64,000 bases of DNA from an uncultured Selenomonadales bacterium (GCA_947307055.1 CAMZHX010000001.1:1-64000), one strand, 5' to 3'; shown: positions 1-10,128, counted from the stretch's first letter. The notes: a model not told the origin generated them from the sequence alone. A program made the numbers and translations.

Positions 1-1872
1 GCGGGCAACGATTACATTGACAATGGCGGCTCCAACTCCACAATCGACGGCGGCGCGGGCAACGATTACATTGACAACTTCGACGCAAATGTCACGATAG
101 ACGGCGGCGCGGGCAACGATACAATTTACAATAACTACGGCTATGGATCCACGCTCTTTGGCGGCGCGGGCAACGATTCCATTATACAAGATTACGGCAC
201 CAACGTCACAATCGCGGGCGGCACAGGCGACGATTACATTTACAACTATAAAGGCGAAGACGTCCTCTTCAAATATGCTGACGGCGACGGCAACGACACA
301 CTGGAGGGATTTAGCGTAAATGATATTGACTTGGGAAATTTAATTGTAGCTTCCTCTGTCGAAAATGATAATGGTGATGTCACACTCAATTTAAGCAATG
401 GCAATTCTATTCTGCTGTTATCTGATGACGATAGCGATTCGGACAGCGACAGTGATTTTGATTACTACAACACGGAAAGCAACGTCACAGTCAACGCCAG
501 CAAAGATGATGATAACATTTACAACAGCGGCGACAATGTTAAAGTCAATGCGCTCGGCGGCAACGATTACATTTACAACACCGGCTCGAACGTCACAATC
601 GACGGCGGCGCGGGCAATGATACTTTGCTCGGTGGCGATGGAGCTGTCCTTACAGACGGCAAAGGAAAAAATCTTTTCATATTCGGCGGCGGCAACGAAA
701 CTATCACCGATTATACCGTCAAAGATACAGTCGACGTAACTAGCTTTGATATCTCCGACGCGACAATCAGCGGCAAAAATTTGACGCTCATATTTGACGA
801 CGATAACTCCCTTACGCTCAACAACGCGGCGAAAAAGAAAATCACATTCAGCGACGGAGCCAATTACTTTGCCAATCACGCGATGTTGGATAAATCTGGG
901 AAAGAGGCAGTCTTATTCGACACGGCAACGGAATTTTCTGCGGCGGATTATTCTAAAGTCGTGACGATTGACAGCTCGGCAGTTTCTTCAGCAGTTAGTC
1001 TCACGGGCAACAACAAAAAGAATTACATAGAAGCGGGCGATAATGGCTCGACGCTCGACGGCGGCAGGGGTAAGGATAGTTTGTATGGCGGCGACGGCAC
1101 AGATATTTTCGTCTACTCCAGCAATAGCGGCAATAAAGTTATCGTCGACTACGCGGAAGACGATATTGTCAGCCTCGTCGGCGCGACCGTCAAAGATGCC
1201 TCCGTCAAGAGCAATGACGACGTTGTTTTCAAGGTCGGCAGCAGAAGAATCACGATTAAAGACGCGTCCGACAAAACAATCACATTCAGCGAGGACGGCA
1301 CGATTAAAACTTTCAATGACGGCATAATCTATTACGAAAACAATGCCGTTATCCCCGCGAAGTATAAATCCTCCGGACAAAAAACTTTCGACGCGACCAT
1401 AACAAATATTGATGCCTCCGAAGCTAAAAAGAATGTAAATCTCGCGGCGACTACGACCGATAACGCGACAATTCTTAGCGGCAAGGGTAGGGACACTTTA
1501 GCGGGCGGTTCCGAAGCCGATTCTATTTCCAGCGGCAAAGGCAAAGATTCAATCAGCGGCGGCGCGGGTGCAGATAGTCTTTGGGGCGGCAAGGGCAACG
1601 ATACCCTTTACGGCGGCGACGACAACGACACATTTATTTTCCACGCCGGCGAAGGCAACGATGTCATAGCCGACTACGCGGAAGGCGATATGCTCCAAAT
1701 CATGAACAAGCGCGGTACTGCTTATGTTGATGTCAAGAAAGCGACGTTCAAAAATGATACGCTGACTTTGAAAGTCACGGGCGGCGGCAAAGTCACTTTG
1801 AACGATGTCAGCTCTACAACTTCAGTAAATATCAACGGCACAAGTCAAACCGTCAGCGATTGGGTCGGATAA
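1..1872 (+). CDS. RTX-like (hemolysin-type calcium-binding repeat) protein, 5' truncated by window edge
   Basis: Frame 1 is open from base 1 through the ORF listed at 331, with no stop between. Many GGxGNDxxx-type nonapeptides (AGNDYIDN, GGKGNDTLYGGDDNDTF). Stop at 1872. Confidence 0.85.
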   Translation, partial: AGNDYIDNGGSNSTIDGGAGNDYIDNFDANVTIDGGAGNDTIYNNYGYGSTLFGGAGNDSIIQDYGTNVTIAGGTGDDYIYNYKGEDVLFKYADGDGNDTLEGFSVNDIDLGNLIVASSVENDNGDVTLNLSNGNSILLLSDDDSDSDSDSDFDYYNTESNVTVNASKDDDNIYNSGDNVKVNALGGNDYIYNTGSNVTIDGGAGNDTLLGGDGAVLTDGKGKNLFIFGGGNETITDYTVKDTVDVTSFDISDATISGKNLTLIFDDDNSLTLNNAAKKKITFSDGANYFANHAMLDKSGKEAVLFDTATEFSAADYSKVVTIDSSAVSSAVSLTGNNKKNYIEAGDNGSTLDGGRGKDSLYGGDGTDIFVYSSNSGNKVIVDYAEDDIVSLVGATVKDASVKSNDDVVFKVGSRRITIKDASDKTITFSEDGTIKTFNDGIIYYENNAVIPAKYKSSGQKTFDATITNIDASEAKKNVNLAATTTDNATILSGKGRDTLAGGSEADSISSGKGKDSISGGAGADSLWGGKGNDTLYGGDDNDTFIFHAGEGNDVIADYAEGDMLQIMNKRGTAYVDVKKATFKNDTLTLKVTGGGKVTLNDVSSTTSVNINGTSQTVSDWVG

Positions 1873-1883
1873 AATTTTTTATC

Positions 1884-1929
1884 AATCCTGCAAATCCATT
1901 TCGACAAGGGATTAAGCAGGATTTTTTTA
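1884..1929 (+). terminator. Rho-independent terminator after RTX-like gene
   Basis: AATCCTGC ... GCAGGATT inverted repeat followed by a T run. Confidence 0.7.
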
Positions 1930-2004
1930 TTGACATGTTGAAAAATCCTTGTAAACTTATGAAAAACAAGGAGATGGAGGAGCTGTCGATTTCCGGCAGA
2001 TTTT

Positions 2005-2982
2005 TTGAGAGCAATGAATAGACGAGTATTTACAGACGGCAAAAATCGAATCGGCGGTCGTCCGTGCGCCGGTTGCGGTAAGCCCATACAAAGCGGACTT
2101 TATTGCCCCTTGTGCCTTGAAAAATTCCGCGAAAGGGCTAGGAGTCAAGGCAAACGTATAGAGGCCATGAAGAGCAAAGATTTAATGAAGGTCGCCGAAA
2201 ATCGCCATGAAATTGTTGTTCTGATTGTCATAAGCGACGAGCGCAACTTGAGTATCACAAAACTTATTTTGGAGCGAAGTTTGTCTAAATATAAATTCAT
2301 CGCGCTGAATAATCCGCTGAACGCAATCAACATGCTAAACATTCGCGAGGTAAGTTTGGTGATTCTCGACGCCGATTATAACGGCTTGGATATGTTGCGC
2401 AGAATCCGCCGCGACGACCGAATAAAAGATATTCCGGTTCTGATGATGTCGGGCTCGACGCGCAGGGAATTTGTCGCGGAAATTTTTTCGCTGGGCGTTC
2501 AAGATTACGTTGCTAAACCTTGCGAGCCTAAAGACCTAGCCGACCGCGTCGATAAAATGCTCGTCGAGAAAGAAAAAATTGCCGCCGCTAAAGAAAAGGC
2601 CGGGACAATGTTTAGCATTATGCTGATTGACGATGACATTTTCGACTTGCGACAGGAAAGAGATACAATTAAAAATCGTTTCCCGTGCGATTTGATGACG
2701 GCTCAAAGCGCGGTCGAAGGCATGAAGATTTTGGAGAATAAAGGCGCGGATTTGATTTTGGTTAGTTTGAATATGCCGTTCGTCAACGGGATAAAATTTC
2801 TGTCGCTAGTCAAGGGCAATGACAAGCTGAAAAATATCCCCGTGATAATCATGACCGACACGCAGGACATTTCGACAATCAACGAGATTGAACAATCATC
2901 TGCGGCGGGCTACATCAAAAAACCGGCAATCACTCCGGACGGCTTAGCTTTCATTGAAGAAAAACTTCGCGGGAGAGTCTGA
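2005..2982 (+). CDS. Zinc-ribbon protein with two receiver (REC) domains
   Basis: N-terminal CAGCGKP...YCPLC zinc ribbon; first REC contains VILDADYNG, second contains LILVSLNMPFVNG; both have REC-like folds by motif. Confidence 0.75.
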   Translation: MRAMNRRVFTDGKNRIGGRPCAGCGKPIQSGLYCPLCLEKFRERARSQGKRIEAMKSKDLMKVAENRHEIVVLIVISDERNLSITKLILERSLSKYKFIALNNPLNAINMLNIREVSLVILDADYNGLDMLRRIRRDDRIKDIPVLMMSGSTRREFVAEIFSLGVQDYVAKPCEPKDLADRVDKMLVEKEKIAAAKEKAGTMFSIMLIDDDIFDLRQERDTIKNRFPCDLMTAQSAVEGMKILENKGADLILVSLNMPFVNGIKFLSLVKGNDKLKNIPVIIMTDTQDISTINEIEQSSAAGYIKKPAITPDGLAFIEEKLRGRV

Positions 2983-4193
2983 TGGATAAAAATTTATTCT
3001 TGTATGATTTGGCGGTTGCCGCGATTTTGAAAAACGAAGGGCATTATCTCAAAGAGTGGCTCGACTATCACCTTTTGGCGGGCGTCGACCACTTTTATTT
3101 ATATGACAACGACAGCTCCGACAATTACAACGAGATAATCGCGCCATACGTCGCGGCGGGTTTAGTCACGACGAAATTTTTTCCAGGTTCGTCTATGCAG
3201 TTCGCCGCCTACGATGACGCCGTTTTGAATTACAGATTTCAAAGCCGATATATGGCGTTCATTGACTTGGACGAATTTATTTTCCCGAAAAATACTTCCG
3301 ACGAGGTAAACGCGACGCTTGACGACATTTTGAAAAATTCCCCAGAGGCTTCAGGCGTGGCGATAAATTGGCAACTCTTCGGCTCGAATGGTTACGACAA
3401 AGCGGACTACACTCGCGGTGCACTCGAAAAATTTACTCGACGCGCTCCGATTGATTGGGTGGTTCCCATTCCGAATCGCGACATACCAGGCGGCAACGCG
3501 CAAGTCAAAACGATTGCCAACCCGCGCAAGATTTATTTCTTTACAAGTGCGCATTTTCCGATTTACTTCGAGGGCAATTACTCTGTGAACGAGCGCGGCG
3601 GCTTTGTCGCAAGTTATTGCAACGAGCCTGTCACGGCGGACAAAATCGCGCTCAATCACTACAACACTAAAAGCCGCGAAGAATTTTTCATGAAGATAAA
3701 ACGCGGGCGCACTAGCAAAAAAAGTTCTTACCTTACCGCCGATTGGTTCGACATGTACAATCGCAATGAGGTTTTTGACGACGGCATTTTGAAATATCGC
3801 GCCGCCCGCGCAGATAAATTTTCCCTCGAACGCGACGAACAAAAATTTCAGCGCATAGCCGACGCTTTGATAAAAACTTTCGAGGCACAAGAATTTTCGC
3901 TTGAGACGGCTTTGACTTGCCGCGCTGTAAGCAATTATCTTGGCGAAAAATTTTTGGAAGAGGCATCACTCGGCGCGATTCTAAAATCAATCGACGACTT
4001 AAAATTGTCAGACGTGCGGCTTTTGCTCAGCGAGTTGCCTAATCTCTTGGCGTTGCCCTATCCGGTCGTCAAAGACATTCGAGAAGTCGCGATTCAAATA
4101 ATTTCGCAAACAATGGACTTCATGCGCGAAAAAGAAGCGTGGAAAGATTTTTCTGACTTGGAGCATTTGCGACGGCTATTGAAAATTTTTTAG
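2982..4193 (+). CDS. Glycosyltransferase, GT92/DUF23-like (GT2 fold)
   Basis: AILKNEGHYLKEWLDYHLLAGVDHFYLYDNDSSD and AFIDLDEFIFP motifs; overlaps the upstream stop. Confidence 0.8.
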   Translation: MDKNLFLYDLAVAAILKNEGHYLKEWLDYHLLAGVDHFYLYDNDSSDNYNEIIAPYVAAGLVTTKFFPGSSMQFAAYDDAVLNYRFQSRYMAFIDLDEFIFPKNTSDEVNATLDDILKNSPEASGVAINWQLFGSNGYDKADYTRGALEKFTRRAPIDWVVPIPNRDIPGGNAQVKTIANPRKIYFFTSAHFPIYFEGNYSVNERGGFVASYCNEPVTADKIALNHYNTKSREEFFMKIKRGRTSKKSSYLTADWFDMYNRNEVFDDGILKYRAARADKFSLERDEQKFQRIADALIKTFEAQEFSLETALTCRAVSNYLGEKFLEEASLGAILKSIDDLKLSDVRLLLSELPNLLALPYPVVKDIREVAIQIISQTMDFMREKEAWKDFSDLEHLRRLLKIF

Positions 4194-4204
4194 GAGGAGA
4201 TTTT

Positions 4205-5448
4205 ATGGCGGTTGATAAAAATTTATTCCTGCACGACTTGTCGATTGTCGCTATCTTGAAGTGCGAAGCTCCTTACCTCAAGGAGTGGATAGATTATCAT
4301 TTGCTCGCCGGCGTCGACCACTTCTACCTTTACGACAACGACAGCCCCGACAATCAAGCCGAAGTCGCCGCGCCCTATGTTGAAGCCGGTCTCGTCGATT
4401 ATTTTTTTGTGCCGGGCAAAGCCGCGCAAATGCTAACTCACCACGACGCCGTTAGGCGATTCAAATTTTTTACTCGATATATCGCAATCATCGACGGCGA
4501 CGAATTCATTTATCCTAAGGTCGAGTGGGGGGGGGGCATATCATTGACGTTGTTGACGAAGTTTTATCGCACGACCCAAACGCGGCGGGCTTAGCGGCTA
4601 ATTTGTATGCTTTCGGCTCGAACGGTCAAGAGACGGCTGATTATTCACGCGGCGTTTTAGAGAGATTCACTCGCCGCGCTCAAGATATAACCAAAGCTGT
4701 TAGTACAATTTCCAATCCGCGCATGATAAATTTTTTCCCTAATCCTCATCACCCGGTTTATTTTGAAGGCGTTTATTCTGTCAACGAAAACGGAGGCGTT
4801 GTCATTGGCCCTGCTAATGAACCCGCGACGGCGGAAAAAATCGCCATGAACCATTACCACACGAAATCGAAAGAAGAGTACGCCAAAAAAGTTCAACGAG
4901 GCAACGCCGACCATGTTGATAACCATTACAGCATGAAAAATTTTGACATAAATAAAAATAACGACGAGTTCGACGACGGCATTTTGAAATATCGCGCCGA
5001 GCGGGAAAAAGATTTTCGGTTGCCGGACAAGTCACGCGCCGACGAGAGATTGTTTAACGCGCTGGCAGAAAATTTGTCGCCGACGCTCCAACCGAACACG
5101 CCGCCGGAATTTTACGCGGGCAAGTTGGAAACTTTCATGACGTGCCGCGCGGTCAGCTCGTATCTTCGGGCGAAGCTCACGGACGAGACGCCAGCAAAAT
5201 TTTTCGAGGAAGCGTCTTTAAAGGCACTCCTCAAAGCTGTAAGAGTCGGGACGAGCTTGGCGGACATGCGGCTTTTGCTCAGCGAGTTGCCAAACCTTTT
5301 GGTGTTGCCCTATCCCGTCGTCGAAGAATTGCGCGGGGCTTGCCTGTACATTATCCCGCAAATTATGCACATCATGCGCTTGAACAATAGATGGATGGAT
5401 TACGTCGAACTGGATTATATCAACCGGCTCTTGAAACTTCAGAAGTAA
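4205..5448 (+). pseudogene. GT92-like glycosyltransferase, paralog of the preceding gene, frameshifted at a poly-G tract (possibly phase-variable, currently OFF)
   Basis: ORF 4205..4594 carries the N-terminal half and ORF 4525..5448 the C-terminal half of the same domain. The two frames meet at a run of 10 G (4527..4536). Confidence 0.85.
4527..4536 (+). repeat. Homopolymeric G(10) tract inside glycosyltransferase gene
   Basis: Read directly: tcgagt-gggggggggg-catatc. Confidence 0.95.
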
Positions 5449-5466
5449 ATTTTAGGGAGTGATTCT

Positions 5467-6240
5467 TTGTTACTTGTAATTGACATTGGCAACAGCAATA
5501 TTGTTATGGGGACGTACAGCGGGAAAAATTTGATGAAGCATTGGCGCATCTCGACTGACACGCAAAAGACCGGCGACGAATACGGCATGTTGATTAACGA
5601 CCTGTTCCGCTATCAGGGCGTGAAAATTTCCGACGTCAAGGACATAATAATTTCGTCGGTGGTGCCGCCGCTGATTGTCCCGCTAACCAAAATGTGCGAG
5701 CGTTATTTCAAAGTGCGCCCGCTAATCGTCGGACCTGGAATCAAGACGGGAATCAAGATTAACTACGAAAATCTTCGGGCAATCGGCGCGGATAGAATCG
5801 TCAATGCAATCGGGGCTTTTGAGCAATACGGCGGCCCGCTGATTGTCATCGACATTGGAACCGCCACGACTTTTGATGTTGTCTCTGATACGGGCGATTT
5901 TTTAGGCGGCGTCATAGCTCCTGGAATTGTGGCTAGTGCGGAATCTCTTTTCAGTTCGACGGCGAAACTTCCGCGCATTGAACTTATCCCGCCCAAAAAT
6001 GTCATCGGGCACAACACGACGGCTTGTATGCAATCGGGGATTATTTATGGCTACGTCGGGCAGATTGATACCATTGTCGAAAAGATTCGGGCGGAAATGG
6101 GCGCGGCTTGGCAAGCTAAGGTTATCGCGACGGGCGGGCTTGCCAAAATGATTCACAAGGAATCGAAGACCATTGACAAAATCGACCACTTCTTGACGTT
6201 GACGGGACTGCGCGTCCTGCACGAGCGAAACTCGCAATGA
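5467..6240 (+). CDS. coaX: Type III pantothenate kinase
   Basis: MLLVIDIGNSNIVMGTYSG N-terminus, IGADRIVNAIGA, IDIGTATTFD motifs; TTG start. Confidence 0.95.
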   Translation: MLLVIDIGNSNIVMGTYSGKNLMKHWRISTDTQKTGDEYGMLINDLFRYQGVKISDVKDIIISSVVPPLIVPLTKMCERYFKVRPLIVGPGIKTGIKINYENLRAIGADRIVNAIGAFEQYGGPLIVIDIGTATTFDVVSDTGDFLGGVIAPGIVASAESLFSSTAKLPRIELIPPKNVIGHNTTACMQSGIIYGYVGQIDTIVEKIRAEMGAAWQAKVIATGGLAKMIHKESKTIDKIDHFLTLTGLRVLHERNSQ

Positions 6241-7214
6241 CGACTGAAATTTTCAAGACGCCGATTTTCCTTGCGCCTATGGCGGGCGTGACTGATACGG
6301 CGTTTAGAATTTTGGTTAGGGAACTTATCAGCGACGACTACGCGCGGAAAAATTTGCTGATGTTCTCGGAAATGGTCAGCGCGGCGGGCGTCCATTATCG
6401 CAACGAAAAAACTTTGGCGATGCTTGAGACTGTCGCGGAAGAACGCCCAATCGCGATTCAAATTTTCGGCTCCGACCCGACAATCTGCGCGGAGGCGGCG
6501 ACTTATGTTGAAAATCTCGGCTCGGCCGCCGTAATAGATTTTAATGCAGGTTGTCCCGCGCCCAAAATCGTCAAGAACGGCGAAGGCTCCGCGCTCATGA
6601 AAAATCCTGCGCTCCTCGAAAAAATTTTGTCAGCCGTCAAGAAATCTGTTAAACTCCCAGTCAGCGTCAAAATCCGACTCGGCTACGACGCGCAAAATAT
6701 TAACGCCGTCGAAGTCGCTAAGCGTGCGGAAAATGCCGGCGTCGACTTTATCACGATTCACGGCAGGACGCGCGAACAATTTTATTCGGGCGCGGCGAAT
6801 TGGGAGGAAATCGCCAAAGTCAAAGCCGCTATCAAAATCCCCGTCATTGCAAACGGCGACGTTCACGACTTCGATTCGCTCGACAAAATTTTTTCAGTGA
6901 CTAAGGCTAACGGCGTAATGATTGGTAGAGCCGCGCAGGGCAATCCGTGGATTATCAATCGTCTGTTGAAATATTTTACGACGGGCGAAAAACTTTCTCC
7001 GCCGACTGTCGACGAACGCGCTAAAATTATGCGTCGTCACCTAGAGAAAATTATTTTCTACAAGGGCGAGCGAGTTGGCGTCCGCGAAATGCGAGCTCAT
7101 GCCGCGTGGTATACTAAGGGCTTGCAAGGCGGCGCGGAGCTTAGAAATTTATTCAACCGCGCAGAGAGTGCCGAAGACTTTTTGGAGGTTATCAATCGGA
7201 TTGAGAGATTATAA
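6237..7214 (+). CDS. dusB: tRNA-dihydrouridine synthase
   Basis: FLAPMAGVTDTAFR, DFNAGCPAPKIVKNGEGSALM, ITIHGRTREQFYSG motifs. Confidence 0.95.
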   Translation: MTTEIFKTPIFLAPMAGVTDTAFRILVRELISDDYARKNLLMFSEMVSAAGVHYRNEKTLAMLETVAEERPIAIQIFGSDPTICAEAATYVENLGSAAVIDFNAGCPAPKIVKNGEGSALMKNPALLEKILSAVKKSVKLPVSVKIRLGYDAQNINAVEVAKRAENAGVDFITIHGRTREQFYSGAANWEEIAKVKAAIKIPVIANGDVHDFDSLDKIFSVTKANGVMIGRAAQGNPWIINRLLKYFTTGEKLSPPTVDERAKIMRRHLEKIIFYKGERVGVREMRAHAAWYTKGLQGGAELRNLFNRAESAEDFLEVINRIERL

Positions 7215-7299
7215 AGACTCACTGGCCGCGCAAGTTTCATCGCTTAGGGAAAAATTGCGCGAGTGGAAGAAAATTCAAATCGAAAAGGAGAAACGTAAA

Positions 7300-8700
7300 A
7301 TGGCTGAAGACCAAGACAAAAAATTTTCCGTGTGGAGCGAGTACACCGACGAAGACAAAATCGCTATGGAGAATTTAGCGGCGGGCTATATCGATTTCAT
7401 TAGCCGCTGCAAAACCGAGCGTGAATCTGTCGTTGAGGCTATCAAGTGCGCGGAGGAAGTCGGCTACAAAAATCTCGACGATGTTATCAAAAATAAAACC
7501 CGCCTCAAGGCGGGCGATAAAGTTTACGCCGTCTGCATGAAAAAAACTATCGCGCTGTTCCAAATCGGCACCGAACCTTTGGAAAATGGTTTGAAAATTT
7601 TGGGCGCGCATATCGATACCTGCCGCCTCGACCTTAAACAAAATCCGCTCTACGAAGACGGCGGGCTTGCCTACCTCGACACCCATTACTACGGCGGCAT
7701 TAAAAAATATCAGTGGGTGACGTTGCCGCTCGCTATGCATGGCGTTGTTGTCAAGAAGGACGGCCGCGTTATCGAAATCGTTATCGGCGAAGATGATAGC
7801 GACCCAGTCTTTTGCGTGACCGACCTTTTGATTCACTTGTCGCAGGAACAACTCAAGAAGACTGCCGATAAAGTAATCGAGGGCGAAAAGCTCGACATTT
7901 TGGTTGGCAACTACCCGCTCAAGGAAAATGATAAGGAGTCCGTCAAAAAAGGCGTGCTCAAACTCCTGAAGGATAAGTACGACATTGAAGAGGAAGATTT
8001 TATTTCGGCGGAACTCGCATTGGTGCCGGCGGGTAAGGCTCGCGACTTGGGCTTTGATAAAAGTATGGTGCTCGGCTACGGGCAGGACGACCGCGTTTGC
8101 TCCTACACGTCGCTTGTCGCTATGCTTGAGGCGGGCAATCAAACGCTCGGCAAAACGGCTTGTTGTCTGCTCGTCGACAAGGAAGAAATCGGCAGCTACG
8201 GTGCAACAGGTATGCAATCATTTTTCCTAGAGAACACGTTGGCCGAACTTCTTAACGCTTGCGGACAATATTCCGAACTTGCGGTGCGTCGCGCGCTTAG
8301 GAATTCCTACATGCTCAGCTCCGATGTCTCAAGTGCTTTCGACGCGCTTTACGCCTCTGCTTACGAAAAACGCAACGTCGCGTATCTCGGCAAGGGCATG
8401 GTCTTCAATAAATTTACTGGCTCGCGCGGCAAGTCCGGTTCGAGTGACGCCAACGCCGAATACGTCGGCAAGCTCCGCGCCATTCTCGACAAGCATAACG
8501 TCCACTATCAATTCAGCGAGCTGGGCAAAGTCGACTTGGGCGGCGGCGGCACGATTGCTTACATGATGGCTAAATATGGCATGGAAGTTATTGACAGCGG
8601 CGTCGCAGTCTTGAGTATGCACGCGCCTTGGGAAGCCACTTCCAAAATCGACATCTACGAAACGAAAAAAGGTTACGCCGCCTTCTTGAAGGAAATTTAA
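7300..8700 (+). CDS. M18-family aminopeptidase
   Basis: GAHIDTCRLDLK, DDRVCSYTSL, DKEEIGSYGATGM, SMHAPWE metal-site motifs. Start placed at ATG 7300 after an AAGGAG RBS; the listed ORF start at 7075 overlaps dusB. Confidence 0.9.
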   Translation: MAEDQDKKFSVWSEYTDEDKIAMENLAAGYIDFISRCKTERESVVEAIKCAEEVGYKNLDDVIKNKTRLKAGDKVYAVCMKKTIALFQIGTEPLENGLKILGAHIDTCRLDLKQNPLYEDGGLAYLDTHYYGGIKKYQWVTLPLAMHGVVVKKDGRVIEIVIGEDDSDPVFCVTDLLIHLSQEQLKKTADKVIEGEKLDILVGNYPLKENDKESVKKGVLKLLKDKYDIEEEDFISAELALVPAGKARDLGFDKSMVLGYGQDDRVCSYTSLVAMLEAGNQTLGKTACCLLVDKEEIGSYGATGMQSFFLENTLAELLNACGQYSELAVRRALRNSYMLSSDVSSAFDALYASAYEKRNVAYLGKGMVFNKFTGSRGKSGSSDANAEYVGKLRAILDKHNVHYQFSELGKVDLGGGGTIAYMMAKYGMEVIDSGVAVLSMHAPWEATSKIDIYETKKGYAAFLKEI

Positions 8701-9368
8701 TCATAAACAGCCGTCAATTTTTCGATTGAAATGCCGATATCAGATGCATTATTTTTCACGGTTGCAATCACAGGCAAATTTGTAAGCCTTTCTATAACGG
8801 CTTTGTTGTCGACATGCAATAAATTTTTCTCGTCAAAGCGATTGAATATCAGACCTTTGACGGGAATTTTTTTATAAAGCAAATGTTCGACGGTCAACAC
8901 GGCAGAATTTATTTCACCTAGTTTGGAATCGACGACAATCACGACGGACAGACTAAGATTTTTAATCACGTCGTCTAGCATTAAAATTTTCTCGTCAAAA
9001 CGTAGCGGGCAAATTATACCGCCGCTACCCTCGATCGTCAGAAAATCAAAATTTTTCTCCGCCATTGCGAAATCTCTTTCAATCACTGAAAATTCTACAG
9101 GGCGATTAAAAATCTTTGCTGCCAAATGCGGCGAAACTGATTCTGTATAAGAATACGAGACGAAGTTTTTAATATCGCAATTCAAACCAGCGATTCTTTT
9201 CACATAAAAGGCGTCGGAAGGAATATTTTCAATTTCTTCGCCCGAAGCCGCCGCTTTATAATATCCTGCAGAAATTCCCGCCTCTCGAAGCTTTTTTAAC
9301 ATTAAAGCGGTCACGAAAGTTTTTCCGACATCAGTTCCGGTTCCCGTAACGAAAATTTTCTTGCTCAT
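8697..9368 (-). CDS. bioD: Dethiobiotin synthetase
   Basis: MSKKIFVTGTGTDVGKTFVTALM P-loop; IEGSGGIICPL. Confidence 0.93.
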   Translation of the reverse strand: MSKKIFVTGTGTDVGKTFVTALMLKKLREAGISAGYYKAAASGEEIENIPSDAFYVKRIAGLNCDIKNFVSYSYTESVSPHLAAKIFNRPVEFSVIERDFAMAEKNFDFLTIEGSGGIICPLRFDEKILMLDDVIKNLSLSVVIVVDSKLGEINSAVLTVEHLLYKKIPVKGLIFNRFDEKNLLHVDNKAVIERLTNLPVIATVKNNASDIGISIEKLTAVYD

Positions 9369-9373
9369 CTCAA

Positions 9374-9922
9374 TCACAACCATAAATTTGATTTTTGAAA
9401 ACGTAAAGCTAAAGCCGCTGCCGCTATGCAAAGTAAGCCGTCAGGCACGACTTGCAAAACAAAACTGTAGAAAAACATCGTCCAAAATGCTATCGGCGCA
9501 TCGATTACGAAGTTTGAGACGATATAAAACCAGCCCATTCCGATTACGTAGACTATCAACATGCCGCCGAAATTTATTAACGACAAATTTTTAAAGGTTA
9601 TGTCGGAAATTTTTCTCGAAAATCTTCCGCAAAACCACGCTTGCAATATAAAACCAAGTAAATATCCGAAAGTCGGCTGAAAAAGATATGCCAGACCACC
9701 GCCCGACGCAAAAACCGGTACTCCGAGCAATCCCAATAAAACATACGCCGATACAGATAAAGTTCCGAGCTTTTCGCCCAAAACTAAGCCCGCAAGCAAA
9801 GTGAATAAAAATTGCAAGGTGTAGTAGTCGCCGCCGACTGGAATTCTTACGAAAGTTCCAATTACTATCAGTGCAACGAATAATGCGGCAAAAGTCAATT
9901 CTCTAGCTGTAAATGTTTTCAT
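9374..9922 (-). CDS. bioY: Biotin transporter BioY (S component)
   Basis: VRIPVGGDYYTLQFLFTLLAGLVLG and GGGLAYLFQPTFGYLLGF motifs; CCTCC (RBS complement) next to start. Confidence 0.92.
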   Translation of the reverse strand: MKTFTARELTFAALFVALIVIGTFVRIPVGGDYYTLQFLFTLLAGLVLGEKLGTLSVSAYVLLGLLGVPVFASGGGLAYLFQPTFGYLLGFILQAWFCGRFSRKISDITFKNLSLINFGGMLIVYVIGMGWFYIVSNFVIDAPIAFWTMFFYSFVLQVVPDGLLCIAAAALALRFQKSNLWL

Positions 9923-9979
9923 CAAAAAAACCTCCACAAGAATGGTCAACGTTGCAAATGATAACTTCTCGTGAAGGTC

Positions 9980-10011
9980 TTGTCAACATTTTATAATTTA
10001 TTGGTTTACAG
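9980..10011. promoter_or_regulatory. BirA-box-like biotin operator upstream of bioY-bioD
   Basis: TTGTCAACA-N14-GGTTTACAG matches the TTGTnAACC-N14..16-GGTTnACAA BirA consensus; a minus-strand TATAAAAT lies in the spacer. Confidence 0.75.
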
Positions 10012-10128
10012 TAAACGCTGTTCAGTAAGCGAAAAATTTTTCTTCGCAAAATTCTAAAATACTGCTATAATGCGGGGCGAGATTCTAAAAGGGTCTCGTC
10101 CCAAATTTTTTGAGAGCGAGGACAACTT

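Noticed and set aside
418-879. Long minus-strand ORF opposite the RTX-like gene (also 988..1380 -)
   Set aside because: Shadow ORF antisense to a clear repeat protein; composition mirrors the sense codons and no family is recognisable.
7075-7299. N-terminal extension of the M18 aminopeptidase ORF
   Set aside because: Overlaps dusB out of frame; a good RBS and ATG exist at 7300.
7375-8217. 280-aa minus-strand ORF opposite the M18 aminopeptidase
   Set aside because: Antisense to a well-supported enzyme; no RBS or domain signal.
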